A program made the position numbers and the translations under genes. A DNA stretch of 64,000 bases from Lysinibacillus sp. ZYM-1 (GTDB taxonomy: Bacteria; Bacillota; Bacilli; Bacillales_A; Planococcaceae). Of this stretch, positions 45,114 to 54,357 are shown in pieces. The stretch is taken from contig NZ_KQ465125.1 of NCBI RefSeq assembly GCF_001308875.1, forward strand, positions 1 to 64,000, written 5' to 3'. The notes under the pieces were generated by a model that saw only the letters and a program-made list of their open reading frames with translations, did not search any database and was not told where the DNA came from. The first letter of the stretch is position 1. Each line of letters opens with the position of its first letter.

Positions 45114-48100
45114 CTAGCGCATCTTCCTTGTTTCTTTATCCACTAAACTATAGACAATCGGTACAATATAAAGTGTTAGTAATGTGGAGGTCACAAGTCC
45201 TCCAATAACTGCAACCCCCATTGGTTGATTCATCTCTGTTCCTTCACCAATACCAAGTGCAAGTGGCAACAGACCTAAAATAGTTGTTAGCGCAGTCATT
45301 AAAATGGGACGAAGACGATCCTGAGTAGCAAGTAAAATGGCCTCATAAGCTGGCATACCATTCGCTTTTTGTTGATTAATATAATCAACCAAAACAATAC
45401 CATTATTAACAACAATCCCAACAAGAACTAAGATTCCTATTACAGATGTCACACCGATTAAAGTATGTGTGGCAAACATGGCAATCGCTACTCCAATAAT
45501 CATTAATGGAACTGTAAACATAATGACAAACGGATATTTAAATGATTCAAATTGAGCAGCCATCACAATATAAACTAGTACAATTGCTAGGACTACCGCT
45601 AGTAGCATATCATCGATTGCACTATCATAAAGTTCTCGATCGCCACTAAACACAATTTGTGTAGTAGGTGATAAATGAACCCTTTCTATTGCTTTATCTA
45701 CCTTAGCGGAAATTCCCCCCAAAGATTCCTTCGATTCATAATCAACGAAAAATGCCACTGCTGCTGCCTGATCAGATCGACGAATGGAGACCGGACCCTC
45801 CTGTATGGAAACAGTTGCAACATCCTCTAATTTCACAAACAATCCCGCTGGTGAACGAAGTTGCATAGCTTTTAGTGAATCCACACTATTATTAAAAGTC
45901 TGCCCAAAGCCTGTGTAGACAGGTAACACAGCACCGTCCTCTGCGATCAATTGGGAGGTTAACTGCCCTTTTGTCATTTGATTTACAGTTTGTGCAATTT
46001 GTGCCGGTACAAATCCATAATCTTTGGCTTTCTCTCGGTTGACCTCAATTTGAATTTCTTGAACGGTATTATCTAAATCCGTGGAAACATTTGTTACTTC
46101 CTGGATAGCTTGTAATTCTTGCTGTACTTTATGGACAGCCTGTTGGAGCCTTTGTTCTTCAGAATCTGTTAATCGGAATGTTAACGTATGTGGTGATGAG
46201 CCAGTGGCTGTCGATACGTTAAATGTAAGTTCAGCTTTCTCATCTAGCTCTTCTTGTAATTCTTGCTCTAGCTCCTCGACAAATTCAAAAATTGAACGTT
46301 CTCTTTCTGCTAAAGGCACTAGCTTCACATACATTTCAGCTTGGTTGGGGCTAGTTTGTCCACGTGATTGAGATTGTTGTGAACCACCAATTAAACTAAC
46401 ATAAACATCTACATCTTTTTCCCGCTTTAAACGTTCCTCAATCTTCCTAACAACCTTTTCTGTTTCAGATACAGCGACACCCTGTTCAAGATTGACGTTT
46501 ATCGTTGTAAAACCTTCATCAGTGGGTGGTAAAAACTCAGTACCGATTCTAGTTAGTCCAAATAATGACAGGCTGAAGCACACTATCGTGAAAATAAGTA
46601 TTAGCAAACGATGTTGTAGAACCCATACAATAGAAGATTTGTATCGCTTATAAAATAGAGACTTACTGCGCTGTTCATAAAAGTTGATACTTTTCATTTT
46701 TAAAAGGCGACTCGCTAACATCGGTACTACTGTGAGAGCAACTACTAAAGAAGCAATTAAACTAAACGAAATAGTGAGCGCAAATTCTGTAAAAATTTGA
46801 CCAATCAATCCTTCAATGAACATAACAGGGATAAATACCGCTATTGTTGTTAGCGTTGAAGCAGTGATAGCAAGAGCAACTTCCTTTGTTCCCTCCGTCG
46901 CTGCTGCGATAGGGTCCTTTTCTAACCCTAAATGTCTTTCAATATTCTCAATAACAACGATGGCATTATCCACCAACATGCCAATACCCAATGCTAAAGC
47001 ACCTAATGTCATAATGTTGAGGGAAAAATCGGCAAAAAACATCAATACAAATGTCACAATAACGGAGTATGGAATGGCGATACCAATGATGATAGGGCTC
47101 TTCACGCTTCGTAAGAAAACAAAGAGGACGAACATCGCAAATAATCCTCCTAAAATTAAGGAAGAGCCGATGTTACTAATCGCTATATCTACATAGTTGC
47201 CTTGGTCCACTAATATATCCGCAGTAATTCCCTTATATTGTTTCTTCTCTAGCAATTCGTGTAATGTTTGTTGAAATTCTTTCGAAACATCTGCTGTATT
47301 CGCACCTGATTCCTGTATTACGGACATAAGAACTGCTGAATGCTCATTGGCACGTGTTGTCGTAATGGATTGTTGCTCTGCCCTTTTGACAGTTGCAAGA
47401 TTGCCGACTGTTAACGTTTCACCCGTTAAAGGATTCACTGAAACGATTAAATCGGCAATACTTTCAGGTGAAGTTAATGTACTAATAATACGTGTTGTTA
47501 ACATTTTTCCATCATCAGTTAAAACAGGATCACCAGGAAGTGATACATTGTTCGCTTGAACGATTTGAATAATGTCTGTCTGTGTTAAGCCTTTTTCGAC
47601 TAGCTTTGCTTCATCTAATGTTATTTGTATTTCTTCTATAAGCTTGCCGGAAACATTTACACTTGCGACACCCTCTGTCCTACGCAGTTCTTTTTCCAAA
47701 TCCTCTGCTAATAAGCGCACATCTACATCATCATTTTCTGCACGCAATGAAAGCTGAATAATGGGAAATTGGGAGGGATCAAATTTTAAAAAACTTGGTT
47801 TGCTAGCATCATTAGGGAGTGGTGTCATATCAATCCGCTGTAAAATATCAAGTTGGACATCTTCCAAATTTGTGGACCAATTGAACTCAAGCACGATTAA
47901 ATTGGTTCCTTCTTGTGAGGTTGACTGTAGTTTCTTGATACCAGGTAAAGTGGCTAATGTGACCTCTAAAGGCTTGGTTATCTTCTCATTCACCTCCGTT
48001 GGGTTTGCCCCAGGGTAAGAGGTGACAACTACACCTATTGGAGGGTTTAACTCCGGAATTAAAGTAATAGGTATTTTTAATAACGATACACCGCCTAATA

Positions 48101-48167
48101 GAATGACAAAAAGCATTGTCACAATAGTAAAGACAGGTCTTTTAATTGAAAAATTACTGATGTTCAT
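45114..48167 (-). CDS. RND efflux pump, SwrC/AcrB family
   Basis: 1017 residues with the RND plan: one N-terminal span, a large porter domain, spans 2-6, a second porter domain, then spans 7-12. Proton-relay residues sit in GALALGIGMLVDNAIVVIENI (span 4 Asp pair region). B. subtilis SwrC (YerP) is the nearest characterised relative; it exports surfactin and other amphiphiles. No membrane-fusion or outer-membrane gene is adjacent, as normal for a Gram-positive. AAAGGAG precedes the ATG. Confidence 0.9.
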   Translation of the reverse strand: MNISNFSIKRPVFTIVTMLFVILLGGVSLLKIPITLIPELNPPIGVVVTSYPGANPTEVNEKITKPLEVTLATLPGIKKLQSTSQEGTNLIVLEFNWSTNLEDVQLDILQRIDMTPLPNDASKPSFLKFDPSQFPIIQLSLRAENDDVDVRLLAEDLEKELRRTEGVASVNVSGKLIEEIQITLDEAKLVEKGLTQTDIIQIVQANNVSLPGDPVLTDDGKMLTTRIISTLTSPESIADLIVSVNPLTGETLTVGNLATVKRAEQQSITTTRANEHSAVLMSVIQESGANTADVSKEFQQTLHELLEKKQYKGITADILVDQGNYVDIAISNIGSSLILGGLFAMFVLFVFLRSVKSPIIIGIAIPYSVIVTFVLMFFADFSLNIMTLGALALGIGMLVDNAIVVIENIERHLGLEKDPIAAATEGTKEVALAITASTLTTIAVFIPVMFIEGLIGQIFTEFALTISFSLIASLVVALTVVPMLASRLLKMKSINFYEQRSKSLFYKRYKSSIVWVLQHRLLILIFTIVCFSLSLFGLTRIGTEFLPPTDEGFTTINVNLEQGVAVSETEKVVRKIEERLKREKDVDVYVSLIGGSQQSQSRGQTSPNQAEMYVKLVPLAERERSIFEFVEELEQELQEELDEKAELTFNVSTATGSSPHTLTFRLTDSEEQRLQQAVHKVQQELQAIQEVTNVSTDLDNTVQEIQIEVNREKAKDYGFVPAQIAQTVNQMTKGQLTSQLIAEDGAVLPVYTGFGQTFNNSVDSLKAMQLRSPAGLFVKLEDVATVSIQEGPVSIRRSDQAAAVAFFVDYESKESLGGISAKVDKAIERVHLSPTTQIVFSGDRELYDSAIDDMLLAVVLAIVLVYIVMAAQFESFKYPFVIMFTVPLMIIGVAIAMFATHTLIGVTSVIGILVLVGIVVNNGIVLVDYINQQKANGMPAYEAILLATQDRLRPILMTALTTILGLLPLALGIGEGTEMNQPMGVAVIGGLVTSTLLTLYIVPIVYSLVDKETRKMR

Positions 48168-48321
48168 ATAACAAACTCCTTTTTCTATCTCTTCCTTCCT
48201 AGGATAGCCGAAAAGGAGATTATTTTATAAATTAGCTAATTTCCCTCCAACTAGCGATTGCAGACTTCTATTTCCTATTACTGTATATATTCTACAACCA
48301 GCGTCAATTTTCCTTGCAAAA

Positions 48322-48354
48322 AAACACGAATCGCAAAATTGTCGATTCGTGTTT
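48322..48354 (-). terminator. Terminator of prfC
   Basis: A perfect 12-bp AAACACGAATCG/CGATTCGTGTTT stem; the minus strand continues TTTTTTGC. Confidence 0.85.
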
Positions 48355-48359
48355 GGCTA

Positions 48360-49937
48360 TTATAGAAGGCTATAAAGTTTGATGTTTTCATTTTTATCGG
48401 CAAACCAACGCATGGCAAACTCATTTTCGAATAAGAAAACAAGATTGTCAAAACGGTCTTTCACCAGCATTGAACGACCAGAAGACATAGACTCTTTAAC
48501 ATCCTCTTCATTCTCAATCCAACGGGCAATTTTTGAACCAATTGGCTCCATTCTTACTTCAACATTGTATTCATTTTTCATACGATGCTCGAATACTTCA
48601 AATTGCAATTGACCAACTGCTCCAAGAATAACTTCCTCTGTATGCAGCGTTTTATAATACTGAATGGCACCTTCTTGTACTAATTGTAAAATCCCTTTAT
48701 GGAATTGCTTCGATTTCATAACGTTTTTAGCTGTCACACGGACAAATAACTCTGGTGTAAACTGTGGTAACTTTTCAAATTGAAATGTTTTCTTACCACC
48801 CACAACTGTGTCCCCAATTTGATAAGTTCCTGTGTCATATAAACCGATAATATCTCCAGCAACAGCTTCATCTACAGTCTCACGATCATCGGCAAGGAAT
48901 TGTGTAGATTGGGTTACCTTAAAGGATTTCCCTGTACGAGACAATGTCATATTCATACCACGCTCAAATTTACCAGAGACAATACGTACAAAGGCAATAC
49001 GGTCACGGTGCGCAGGATTCATATTTGCTTGAATTTTGAATATGAATCCTGAAAATTCATCTTGTTCAAGTGGATCAATAAATTGTTCGTCTTCAGTAAT
49101 TCTAGGCTGTGGTATTGGTGCAAATTGTAAGTAAGTTTCTAGGAATGTTTGCACCCCAAAGTTTGTTAAAGCTGAACCAAAGAATACTGGCGTTAATTCG
49201 CCACGACGAATTTTCTCTTCCGAATATTCATTACCAGCTTCATTCAATAGTAATATGTCGTCCATTGCTTGAGAATAATAAGAAGTGACTTTCATCGGAT
49301 GTTCTACTGCAAGCTCGCCATTCTCATCTATTGACAGGAAGCGCTCAGTCTCATCCGTACGGAACTGTTCGATACGTTTATTATAACGATCGTAAATACC
49401 AAGAAATTCTTTTCCCATACCAATCGGCCAGTTCATAGGATATGCTTGGATCCCCAGTACTTCCTCAAGCTCTTCAATTAGCTCAAGAGGCTCTTTCCCT
49501 TGACGGTCCAATTTATTAATAAAAGTAAAAATCGGAATACCGCGCATTTTACAAACTTTAAATAGCTTTAATGTTTGTGCCTCGATCCCTTTGGCAGCAT
49601 CCACTACCATGACAGCACTATCTACAGCCATTAATGTACGATACGTATCTTCTGAGAAGTCTTGGTGACCAGGGGTATCCAAGATGTTCACACGCGAGCC
49701 ATTATAATCAAATTGCATCACGGAAGAAGTAACAGAAATACCACGTTGCTTTTCGATTTCCATCCAGTCAGATGTTGCAAACTTACCTGTTTTTTTCCCT
49801 TTTACTGTTCCTGCGTCACGAATGGCGCCACCAAATAGTAAAAGCTTTTCTGTAATCGTCGTTTTCCCAGCATCAGGGTGACTGATAATGGCAAAAGTAC
49901 GACGCGATTGTATATCTTTTTCTAAATTTGAATTCAT
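48360..49937 (-). CDS. prfC: Peptide chain release factor 3
   Basis: 525 residues, the standard RF3 size. GTPase motifs are G1 SHPDAGKTT (19-27), G2/switch region [11 protein letters not shown]3 DTPGHQDF and G4 NKLDR. It recycles RF1/RF2 from the ribosome after termination. GGAGAA lies before the ATG. It stands alone with a terminator behind it. RF3 is absent from B. subtilis 168 but present in relatives, so its presence is informative about lineage (from memory). Confidence 0.93.
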   Translation of the reverse strand: MNSNLEKDIQSRRTFAIISHPDAGKTTITEKLLLFGGAIRDAGTVKGKKTGKFATSDWMEIEKQRGISVTSSVMQFDYNGSRVNILDTPGHQDFSEDTYRTLMAVDSAVMVVDAAKGIEAQTLKLFKVCKMRGIPIFTFINKLDRQGKEPLELIEELEEVLGIQAYPMNWPIGMGKEFLGIYDRYNKRIEQFRTDETERFLSIDENGELAVEHPMKVTSYYSQAMDDILLLNEAGNEYSEEKIRRGELTPVFFGSALTNFGVQTFLETYLQFAPIPQPRITEDEQFIDPLEQDEFSGFIFKIQANMNPAHRDRIAFVRIVSGKFERGMNMTLSRTGKSFKVTQSTQFLADDRETVDEAVAGDIIGLYDTGTYQIGDTVVGGKKTFQFEKLPQFTPELFVRVTAKNVMKSKQFHKGILQLVQEGAIQYYKTLHTEEVILGAVGQLQFEVFEHRMKNEYNVEVRMEPIGSKIARWIENEEDVKESMSSGRSMLVKDRFDNLVFLFENEFAMRWFADKNENIKLYSLL

Positions 49938-50024
49938 CTCGTCATTCTCCTTTTTTCATACTTAATAATAATAAAAGAAGACTTGCCTTTCGTACAACCT
50001 TTTTACATGAAATCGCCAAAAAGA

Positions 50025-50053
50025 AAACCCTTTAGTACTATCTAAAAGGGTTT
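50025..50053 (-). terminator. Terminator of murE
   Basis: AAACCCTTTAG/CTAAAAGGGTTT stem with one bulged A, then TTTTT on the minus strand. Confidence 0.8.
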
Positions 50054-50072
50054 CCTAAGATCTTATCTTCAA

Positions 50073-51539
50073 TCAAACAAATTTCAAATGGCCAGCTTCT
50101 ATTGCTATTTCTGCATCACTATGTGGAAATTTAGTATTTTCAATAATTTGATAATCCTCATGGCCTTTACCAGCAAAAATAATCATATCGCCTGGTTCAG
50201 CAACCTCTATGGCATGACGTACTGCCTCTGCACGATCTCCGATGCAGGCATAATTGTCATGTAGCATCCCTTTGGCCAAATCACCTGTAATACTATTATA
50301 GTCCTCATAGCGTGGGTCATCTGTTGTCAAAATGACATACTCTGCTGCCGACGCCTTCTCAGCCATTGCAGGACGCTTTGATTTATCGCGATTACCACCT
50401 GTCCCAACTAAGAAAATAAGTTTGCCCTTTTTATATGGTTGTGCTGCTTCAATCGCTTTCTCAATAGCATCTGGTGTATGTGCATAATCAACAAAGATTT
50501 GTACAGGTAGGTCTGAACATACTTTCTCCATACGACCTTTAACTGGTGGAAGTTGCTCGACTTGCTCGATAATGGCCTCCATAGAATAGCCACGACCGTA
50601 AAATGCCACCATTGCTGCTAATACATTATAAATATTAAATTCACCAAGTAAATTCATTTTCACACGATAAATTCCTTCAGCCATTTCCACATCAAAAGAT
50701 GTCATATAATCGTGATATTCACAGTTAATTGCACGGAAATCTGCTGTTTCATTTTTTAAACCATATGTCCACACTGGAAATGGTGTCATTGCTGCATATC
50801 GTTCTGACCAAGCATCATCAGCATTCAGCACGACGAATTTATTCTTTTCCAAATCCTGTCCAAGCTGGGAGAATAATAAACCTTTAGCGTGGCCATATTC
50901 CTCCATCGTACCATGGAAATCAAGATGATCATGCGTTAGATTTGTAAAAATAGCTACATCATAGTCAACACCTGCTAGACGTCCAAGTGCTAGCCCATGT
51001 GATGAAACCTCCATCGTCATTAAACGACAGCCTTCCATTTTTGCTCTAAAAATCATTTGTTGCGTCGATAACGCATCACTCGTTGTATTGGCAGATTCAT
51101 ATAAAATTCCATTTAAATTAAAGCCAATTGTGCCAGTTAAGGCAGATTTTTCACCCATACCATGCATGATATTTTGAATAATACCTGTTACAGATGTTTT
51201 ACCATTCGTTCCCGTTACCCCGATCATCGTAATATCTTTGGAAGGATAATCAAAAAACTTTGCGGCTAGTAAGCCAACTGCACGATCTGTGTCTTTCACA
51301 ATTACTTGTGCAATTGTCTCACCTAGCGGTAATTCACGCTCCGTTACAACAATTTTAGCCCCGCCATCCACAGCCCTTTGAGCATAGTCATGCCCATCCA
51401 CTGTATATCCTTTAATACACACAAACATACTATTTGGTTGTACACTTCTTGAATCTACTACGATATCAGTTACTTGGTCTGGCAGCATGCCAATTATTTT
51501 TTTCAAAGGTAATGCACTTAACAATTCCTCTGCATACAT
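50073..51539 (-). CDS. murE: MurE, UDP-MurNAc-tripeptide synthetase, orphan copy
   Basis: 488 residues. N-terminal UMAG-binding domain, central ATP site TGTNGKTS (109-116), carbamate Lys in YGHAKGLLF (about 219), and a C-terminal domain binding the third amino acid. The specificity motif is DDPR (407-410) where DAP-adding enzymes have DNPR; KGHEDYQ, whose Glu contacts DAP in E. coli, is present. Lysine-adding MurE usually lacks the Arg. The motif is thus mixed, and the substrate (L-lysine or meso-DAP) is uncertain. It lies outside the division and cell wall cluster. GGAGG eight bases before ATG 51539 sets the start. Confidence 0.9.
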   Translation of the reverse strand: MYAEELLSALPLKKIIGMLPDQVTDIVVDSRSVQPNSMFVCIKGYTVDGHDYAQRAVDGGAKIVVTERELPLGETIAQVIVKDTDRAVGLLAAKFFDYPSKDITMIGVTGTNGKTSVTGIIQNIMHGMGEKSALTGTIGFNLNGILYESANTTSDALSTQQMIFRAKMEGCRLMTMEVSSHGLALGRLAGVDYDVAIFTNLTHDHLDFHGTMEEYGHAKGLLFSQLGQDLEKNKFVVLNADDAWSERYAAMTPFPVWTYGLKNETADFRAINCEYHDYMTSFDVEMAEGIYRVKMNLLGEFNIYNVLAAMVAFYGRGYSMEAIIEQVEQLPPVKGRMEKVCSDLPVQIFVDYAHTPDAIEKAIEAAQPYKKGKLIFLVGTGGNRDKSKRPAMAEKASAAEYVILTTDDPRYEDYNSITGDLAKGMLHDNYACIGDRAEAVRHAIEVAEPGDMIIFAGKGHEDYQIIENTKFPHSDAEIAIEAGHLKFV

Positions 51540-51739
51540 TTCATAGTCCTCCAATCAATCTCTACACTCATGTCATCATTTTTTACTATTCGACAAAAAA
51601 CGACAATATGAATCCCCCCACGTTCTATTGAACTTATTTTACTACTTATTTCGCGATAAATAAAATGTCTCCGCGCTGTTTTTTCAACGAAAACGCTTTC
51701 ATTTGAACAAAAAAATATGTTTTCCTCGAATTTTTCAAC

Positions 51740-51850
51740 TATAATCACGAATCGGCATTTTTCGACATGCCTAGGATGGGATTTTTGGGGACATTCTTCT
51801 ATACAAAGGAGGGTTTTTTGAATGGGGATATCTTAAGATACCCCCTTTTT
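51740..51850 (+). ncRNA. Candidate small RNA or leader-peptide transcript
   Basis: On the plus strand a perfect TATAAT (51740-51745, but no good -35) is followed by a GGCAT/ATGCC hairpin (51753-51770). Next comes a strong Shine-Dalgarno sequence AAAGGAGGG (51805-51813) before an ATG with only four codons, and a GGGGATATCT/AGATACCCC hairpin ending in TTTTT (51824-51850). That resembles a short transcript with an intrinsic terminator, antisense to the end of the aldehyde dehydrogenase transcript. The hairpin could alternatively just end that gene, although the T run is on the plus strand only. Confidence 0.3.
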
Positions 51851-51851
51851 A

Positions 51852-53240
51852 CTATTTCATAATAGAACGTACAATTTTCACCTTTTGTTTATAGGGTGGG
51901 AAAAGTACATTTGTCTCAAGCTTGGAAGATTTTTTTAAAATAGATTTAGCGTGTGTAAAGTTTTCAAAGCTCGCTTTGCCATGATATGCTTTCACCCCTG
52001 AAGGTCCAACACCCCCAAAAGGTAAATGTAAGTTACCAACATGTGTAATAGTATCATTAATACATCCTCCACCGAATGGCAGTTCCTCTAAAAAATATTG
52101 AATTGCTTTGTCATGCTCCGAGAAGAAATATGCCGCTAAAGGTTTCGGCAGTTGGCGAATTTGATGAATAGCAAGTGGTAAATCGTTATACATCATGACA
52201 GGTAATATGGGACCAAAGAGCTCTTCCTGCATCGAAGGGCTTGTCCACTTAACATACTCAATGATCGTTGGCTCAATATATAAATCATCACGATCTATTC
52301 GCCCACCAAATGTAATAGCATCGCGTTCTTCCTTGATAATTTGCTGTAAACGATCAAACTGTCTAAGATTCACAATGCGACCGTAATCAGGGCTTTTCAG
52401 TGGATTCTTCCCATAAAAAGTACGTATCGTTTCTTTTAATATTTTCATAAAACGGTCATAAACATCTTTGTGGACAAGTAAATAATCTGGTGCCACACAT
52501 GTTTGTCCAGTATTTGTGAATTTTCCCCATACAATTCGCTTCGCTGCTACTTCAAGGTTCGCTGTTTGATCCACAATAGCTGGACTTTTTCCTCCAAGTT
52601 CTAAAGCAATGGGCGTTAATCGTTCTGCAGCTGCCTTAGCCACCACTTTGCCAACTGCTACACTTCCTGTAAAAAATATATAGTCAAAAGAAGCATGGAT
52701 CAGGGCAGTGACCTCTTCTTTTTCACCTTCTACTACACGTACATAGGAAGGATGAAATGTTTCTTCAATTACCTTTTTTACGATGGCTGCAGTGTGTACA
52801 GATGTTTCTGAAGGTTTGACGATGGCTGTATTTCCACCAACTATCGCTCCTACAAGTGGTTCCATAACAAGTTGGAATGGATAATTAAACGGACCAATAA
52901 TTAAGGTGACACCATATGGCTCACGAACAATAAAGCTTTTACCCATCTGATATTGAACGGGTGTTTTGACAGCTTCTGGTTGCGTCCATTCTTCCACATG
53001 CTTCACCATATATGAAATACTATCTAAGACAATGCCAATCTCAGTTGCATATGCTTCAAATTCACTTTTACGAAGGTCTAAGTATAGTGCATTCAATATT
53101 TCTTTCTCATATTTTAAAATGGATTTCTTTAACTTTTTTAATTGCTCTTTTCGAAACTTCACACTTTTTGTGGCACGAGAGAAATAAAATTGACGTTGCT
53201 CTGTAATCATATTTTCCACATCTTGAGACGTAAAATTCAT
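51852..53240 (-). CDS. NAD(P)-dependent aldehyde dehydrogenase (class 3-like)
   Basis: 462 residues, short form of the ALDH family without the extended N terminus, like B. subtilis YwdH. Catalytic Glu is in LELGGKSP (about 209) and catalytic Cys in NTGQTCVAPDY (about 245). The C-terminal half ends in a basic, hydrophobic tail (LFPPYKQKVKIV) that may touch the membrane, as in fatty aldehyde dehydrogenases. Likely oxidises medium/long-chain or aromatic aldehydes. ATG 53240 follows AAGGGG with ten bases between. Confidence 0.88.
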   Translation of the reverse strand: MNFTSQDVENMITEQRQFYFSRATKSVKFRKEQLKKLKKSILKYEKEILNALYLDLRKSEFEAYATEIGIVLDSISYMVKHVEEWTQPEAVKTPVQYQMGKSFIVREPYGVTLIIGPFNYPFQLVMEPLVGAIVGGNTAIVKPSETSVHTAAIVKKVIEETFHPSYVRVVEGEKEEVTALIHASFDYIFFTGSVAVGKVVAKAAAERLTPIALELGGKSPAIVDQTANLEVAAKRIVWGKFTNTGQTCVAPDYLLVHKDVYDRFMKILKETIRTFYGKNPLKSPDYGRIVNLRQFDRLQQIIKEERDAITFGGRIDRDDLYIEPTIIEYVKWTSPSMQEELFGPILPVMMYNDLPLAIHQIRQLPKPLAAYFFSEHDKAIQYFLEELPFGGGCINDTITHVGNLHLPFGGVGPSGVKAYHGKASFENFTHAKSILKKSSKLETNVLFPPYKQKVKIVRSIMK

Positions 53241-53381
53241 CAATAAAGCACCCCTTTTTAAAAAATGACATACATAGTTTTTTCATTTCGAAACAAACTA
53301 TCATTGTCTATACGATACAACATCAAGAGGAAAAAATCCTCTTTCTTCATCAGGGGGCGATGAAATTTGAGCAAATGAAAT

Positions 53382-53406
53382 GTTTTAGTTTTTTCATCTC
53401 GGGAAA
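53382..53406 (+). promoter_or_regulatory. Possible sigma-B-type promoter
   Basis: GTTTTA (53382-53387), 13-base spacer, GGGAAA (53401-53406), compared with the sigma-B consensus GTTTAA-n12..15-GGGTAT. It stands 40 bases before the 50-residue ORF. Match is partial. Confidence 0.35.
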
Positions 53407-53445
53407 TATACAACTACATATTAAACGAAACGGGGGCGTAGATGT

Positions 53446-53598
53446 ATGACAACAACAACGACATGGTGGGAGTCTATTTTTTCAGGACCTTTATCGCATG
53501 GAATTTGTGAAGAAAAATTATTGCTTTTGCAAGATGAGGCTTTCTTATATCTTTCTCCAACACCGGTAGAGAATGAAGAAGATCTTGAAGTAAATTAA
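53446..53598 (+). CDS. Orphan 50-residue acidic small protein
   Basis: An ORF of 50 codons with a GGGGG Shine-Dalgarno-like stretch nine bases before the ATG and a perfect terminator beginning six bases after the stop. It starts MTTTTTWWESIFSG, has a single Cys (21), and ends with an acidic tail (VENEEDLEVN). There is no signal peptide or membrane span. No family known to me. Its isolated, neatly bounded transcription unit is the main argument that it is a real gene. Function unknown. Confidence 0.6.
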   Translation: MTTTTTWWESIFSGPLSHGICEEKLLLLQDEAFLYLSPTPVENEEDLEVN

Positions 53599-53603
53599 AG
53601 AAT

Positions 53604-53636
53604 GCGCATTATAGGATGTCCCTATAATGCGCTTTT
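53604..53636 (+). terminator. Terminator of the 50-residue ORF
   Basis: GCGCATTATAGG/CCTATAATGCGC, 12 perfect base pairs with a 5-base loop, then TTTT. Confidence 0.85.
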
Positions 53637-53643
53637 ATCATGT

Positions 53644-54177
53644 TTAATTAACGATTAATACCTGTCGTAACTGCTTTAACTCAGCTTCTAATCTGTTGAT
53701 AGCTTCTTCTTCTATGGCAAAACCTCCTTCATCAAGACGAATAATTTGTTTATCCACAATATAAACAGAATGTGTCATTGATGTGGCCCCTAAAACAGCT
53801 AAAACGGGCTTTAAAGCATACTCTAATGCTAATAAATGACCAATAGAACCGCCAACTGCGATCGGTAATATTACCTTTCCGAGTAGTGCTTTTTGGGGTA
53901 GTAGATCTAAGTAAGTCTTCAAGATCCCCGTAAAAGATGCTTTATATATCGGGGTTAGAATAACGATTATTTGTGCTTCTTCAACCCTTTTATTTTCTAC
54001 CTGAATAGTTTCACTTGCGAAATTGGCTGTTATTAAATCTATAGCTGGTAGGTCATGAACATAATTAGAATGGACTTCTATTCCTTGTGCATTTAAATGA
54101 TTTTCAACCTTTTCATGGATTGCCATAACCCTAGAACTTTTTGAGTTACTCCCATTAATGATTACTGCTTTTGTCAT
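53644..54177 (-). CDS. NADPH-dependent FMN reductase (SsuE/MsuE-like)
   Basis: 177-residue flavodoxin-like reductase. INGSNSKSSRV near the N terminus is the FMN-phosphate loop and TPIYKASFTGILKTYLDLLP the family signature. SsuE-type enzymes supply FMNH2 to alkanesulfonate monooxygenase (SsuD) under sulfur limitation. No ssuD is present here, so the partner is unknown. AGGAG eight bases before ATG 54177 fixes the start, three codons after a GTG. A structured leader with its own promoter precedes it. Confidence 0.82.
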   Translation of the reverse strand: MTKAVIINGSNSKSSRVMAIHEKVENHLNAQGIEVHSNYVHDLPAIDLITANFASETIQVENKRVEEAQIIVILTPIYKASFTGILKTYLDLLPQKALLGKVILPIAVGGSIGHLLALEYALKPVLAVLGATSMTHSVYIVDKQIIRLDEGGFAIEEEAINRLEAELKQLRQVLIVN

Positions 54178-54215
54178 TGTTCCCACTCCTTTTATCTCTT
54201 CTTTACTTTAAGCCA

Positions 54216-54346
54216 TTAAAAAAGGCCCCTATTTTACAATCAAACGAAAATCGTCTTGTAAAATAGAAGCCTCTAGATGCCTAGTCAACTTTTCAATACC
54301 AAGTATTCTTATAAAATTAATCTAACATATATTTTTTTAATGTCAA
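54216..54346 (-). promoter_or_regulatory. Promoter plus attenuator-like leader of FMN reductase
   Basis: On the minus strand TTGACA (54346-54341) and TAGATT (54324-54319, 16-bp spacer) follow lpd directly. About 50 bases later a 17-bp stem AGGC-TT-CTATTTTACAA/TTGTAAAATAG-GG-GCCT (54272-54256 with 54239-54223) ends in TTTTTT, before the gene. A second AGGC just upstream of the stem could pair alternatively. It may be lpd's terminator or an attenuator; no known riboswitch fits. Confidence 0.5.
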
Positions 54347-54357
54347 TAGCTTTTTAA

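Noticed and set aside
51518-51748. Minus-strand 76-codon frame upstream of murE
   Set aside because: No ribosome site, unusual composition, and it covers the murE promoter/leader region.
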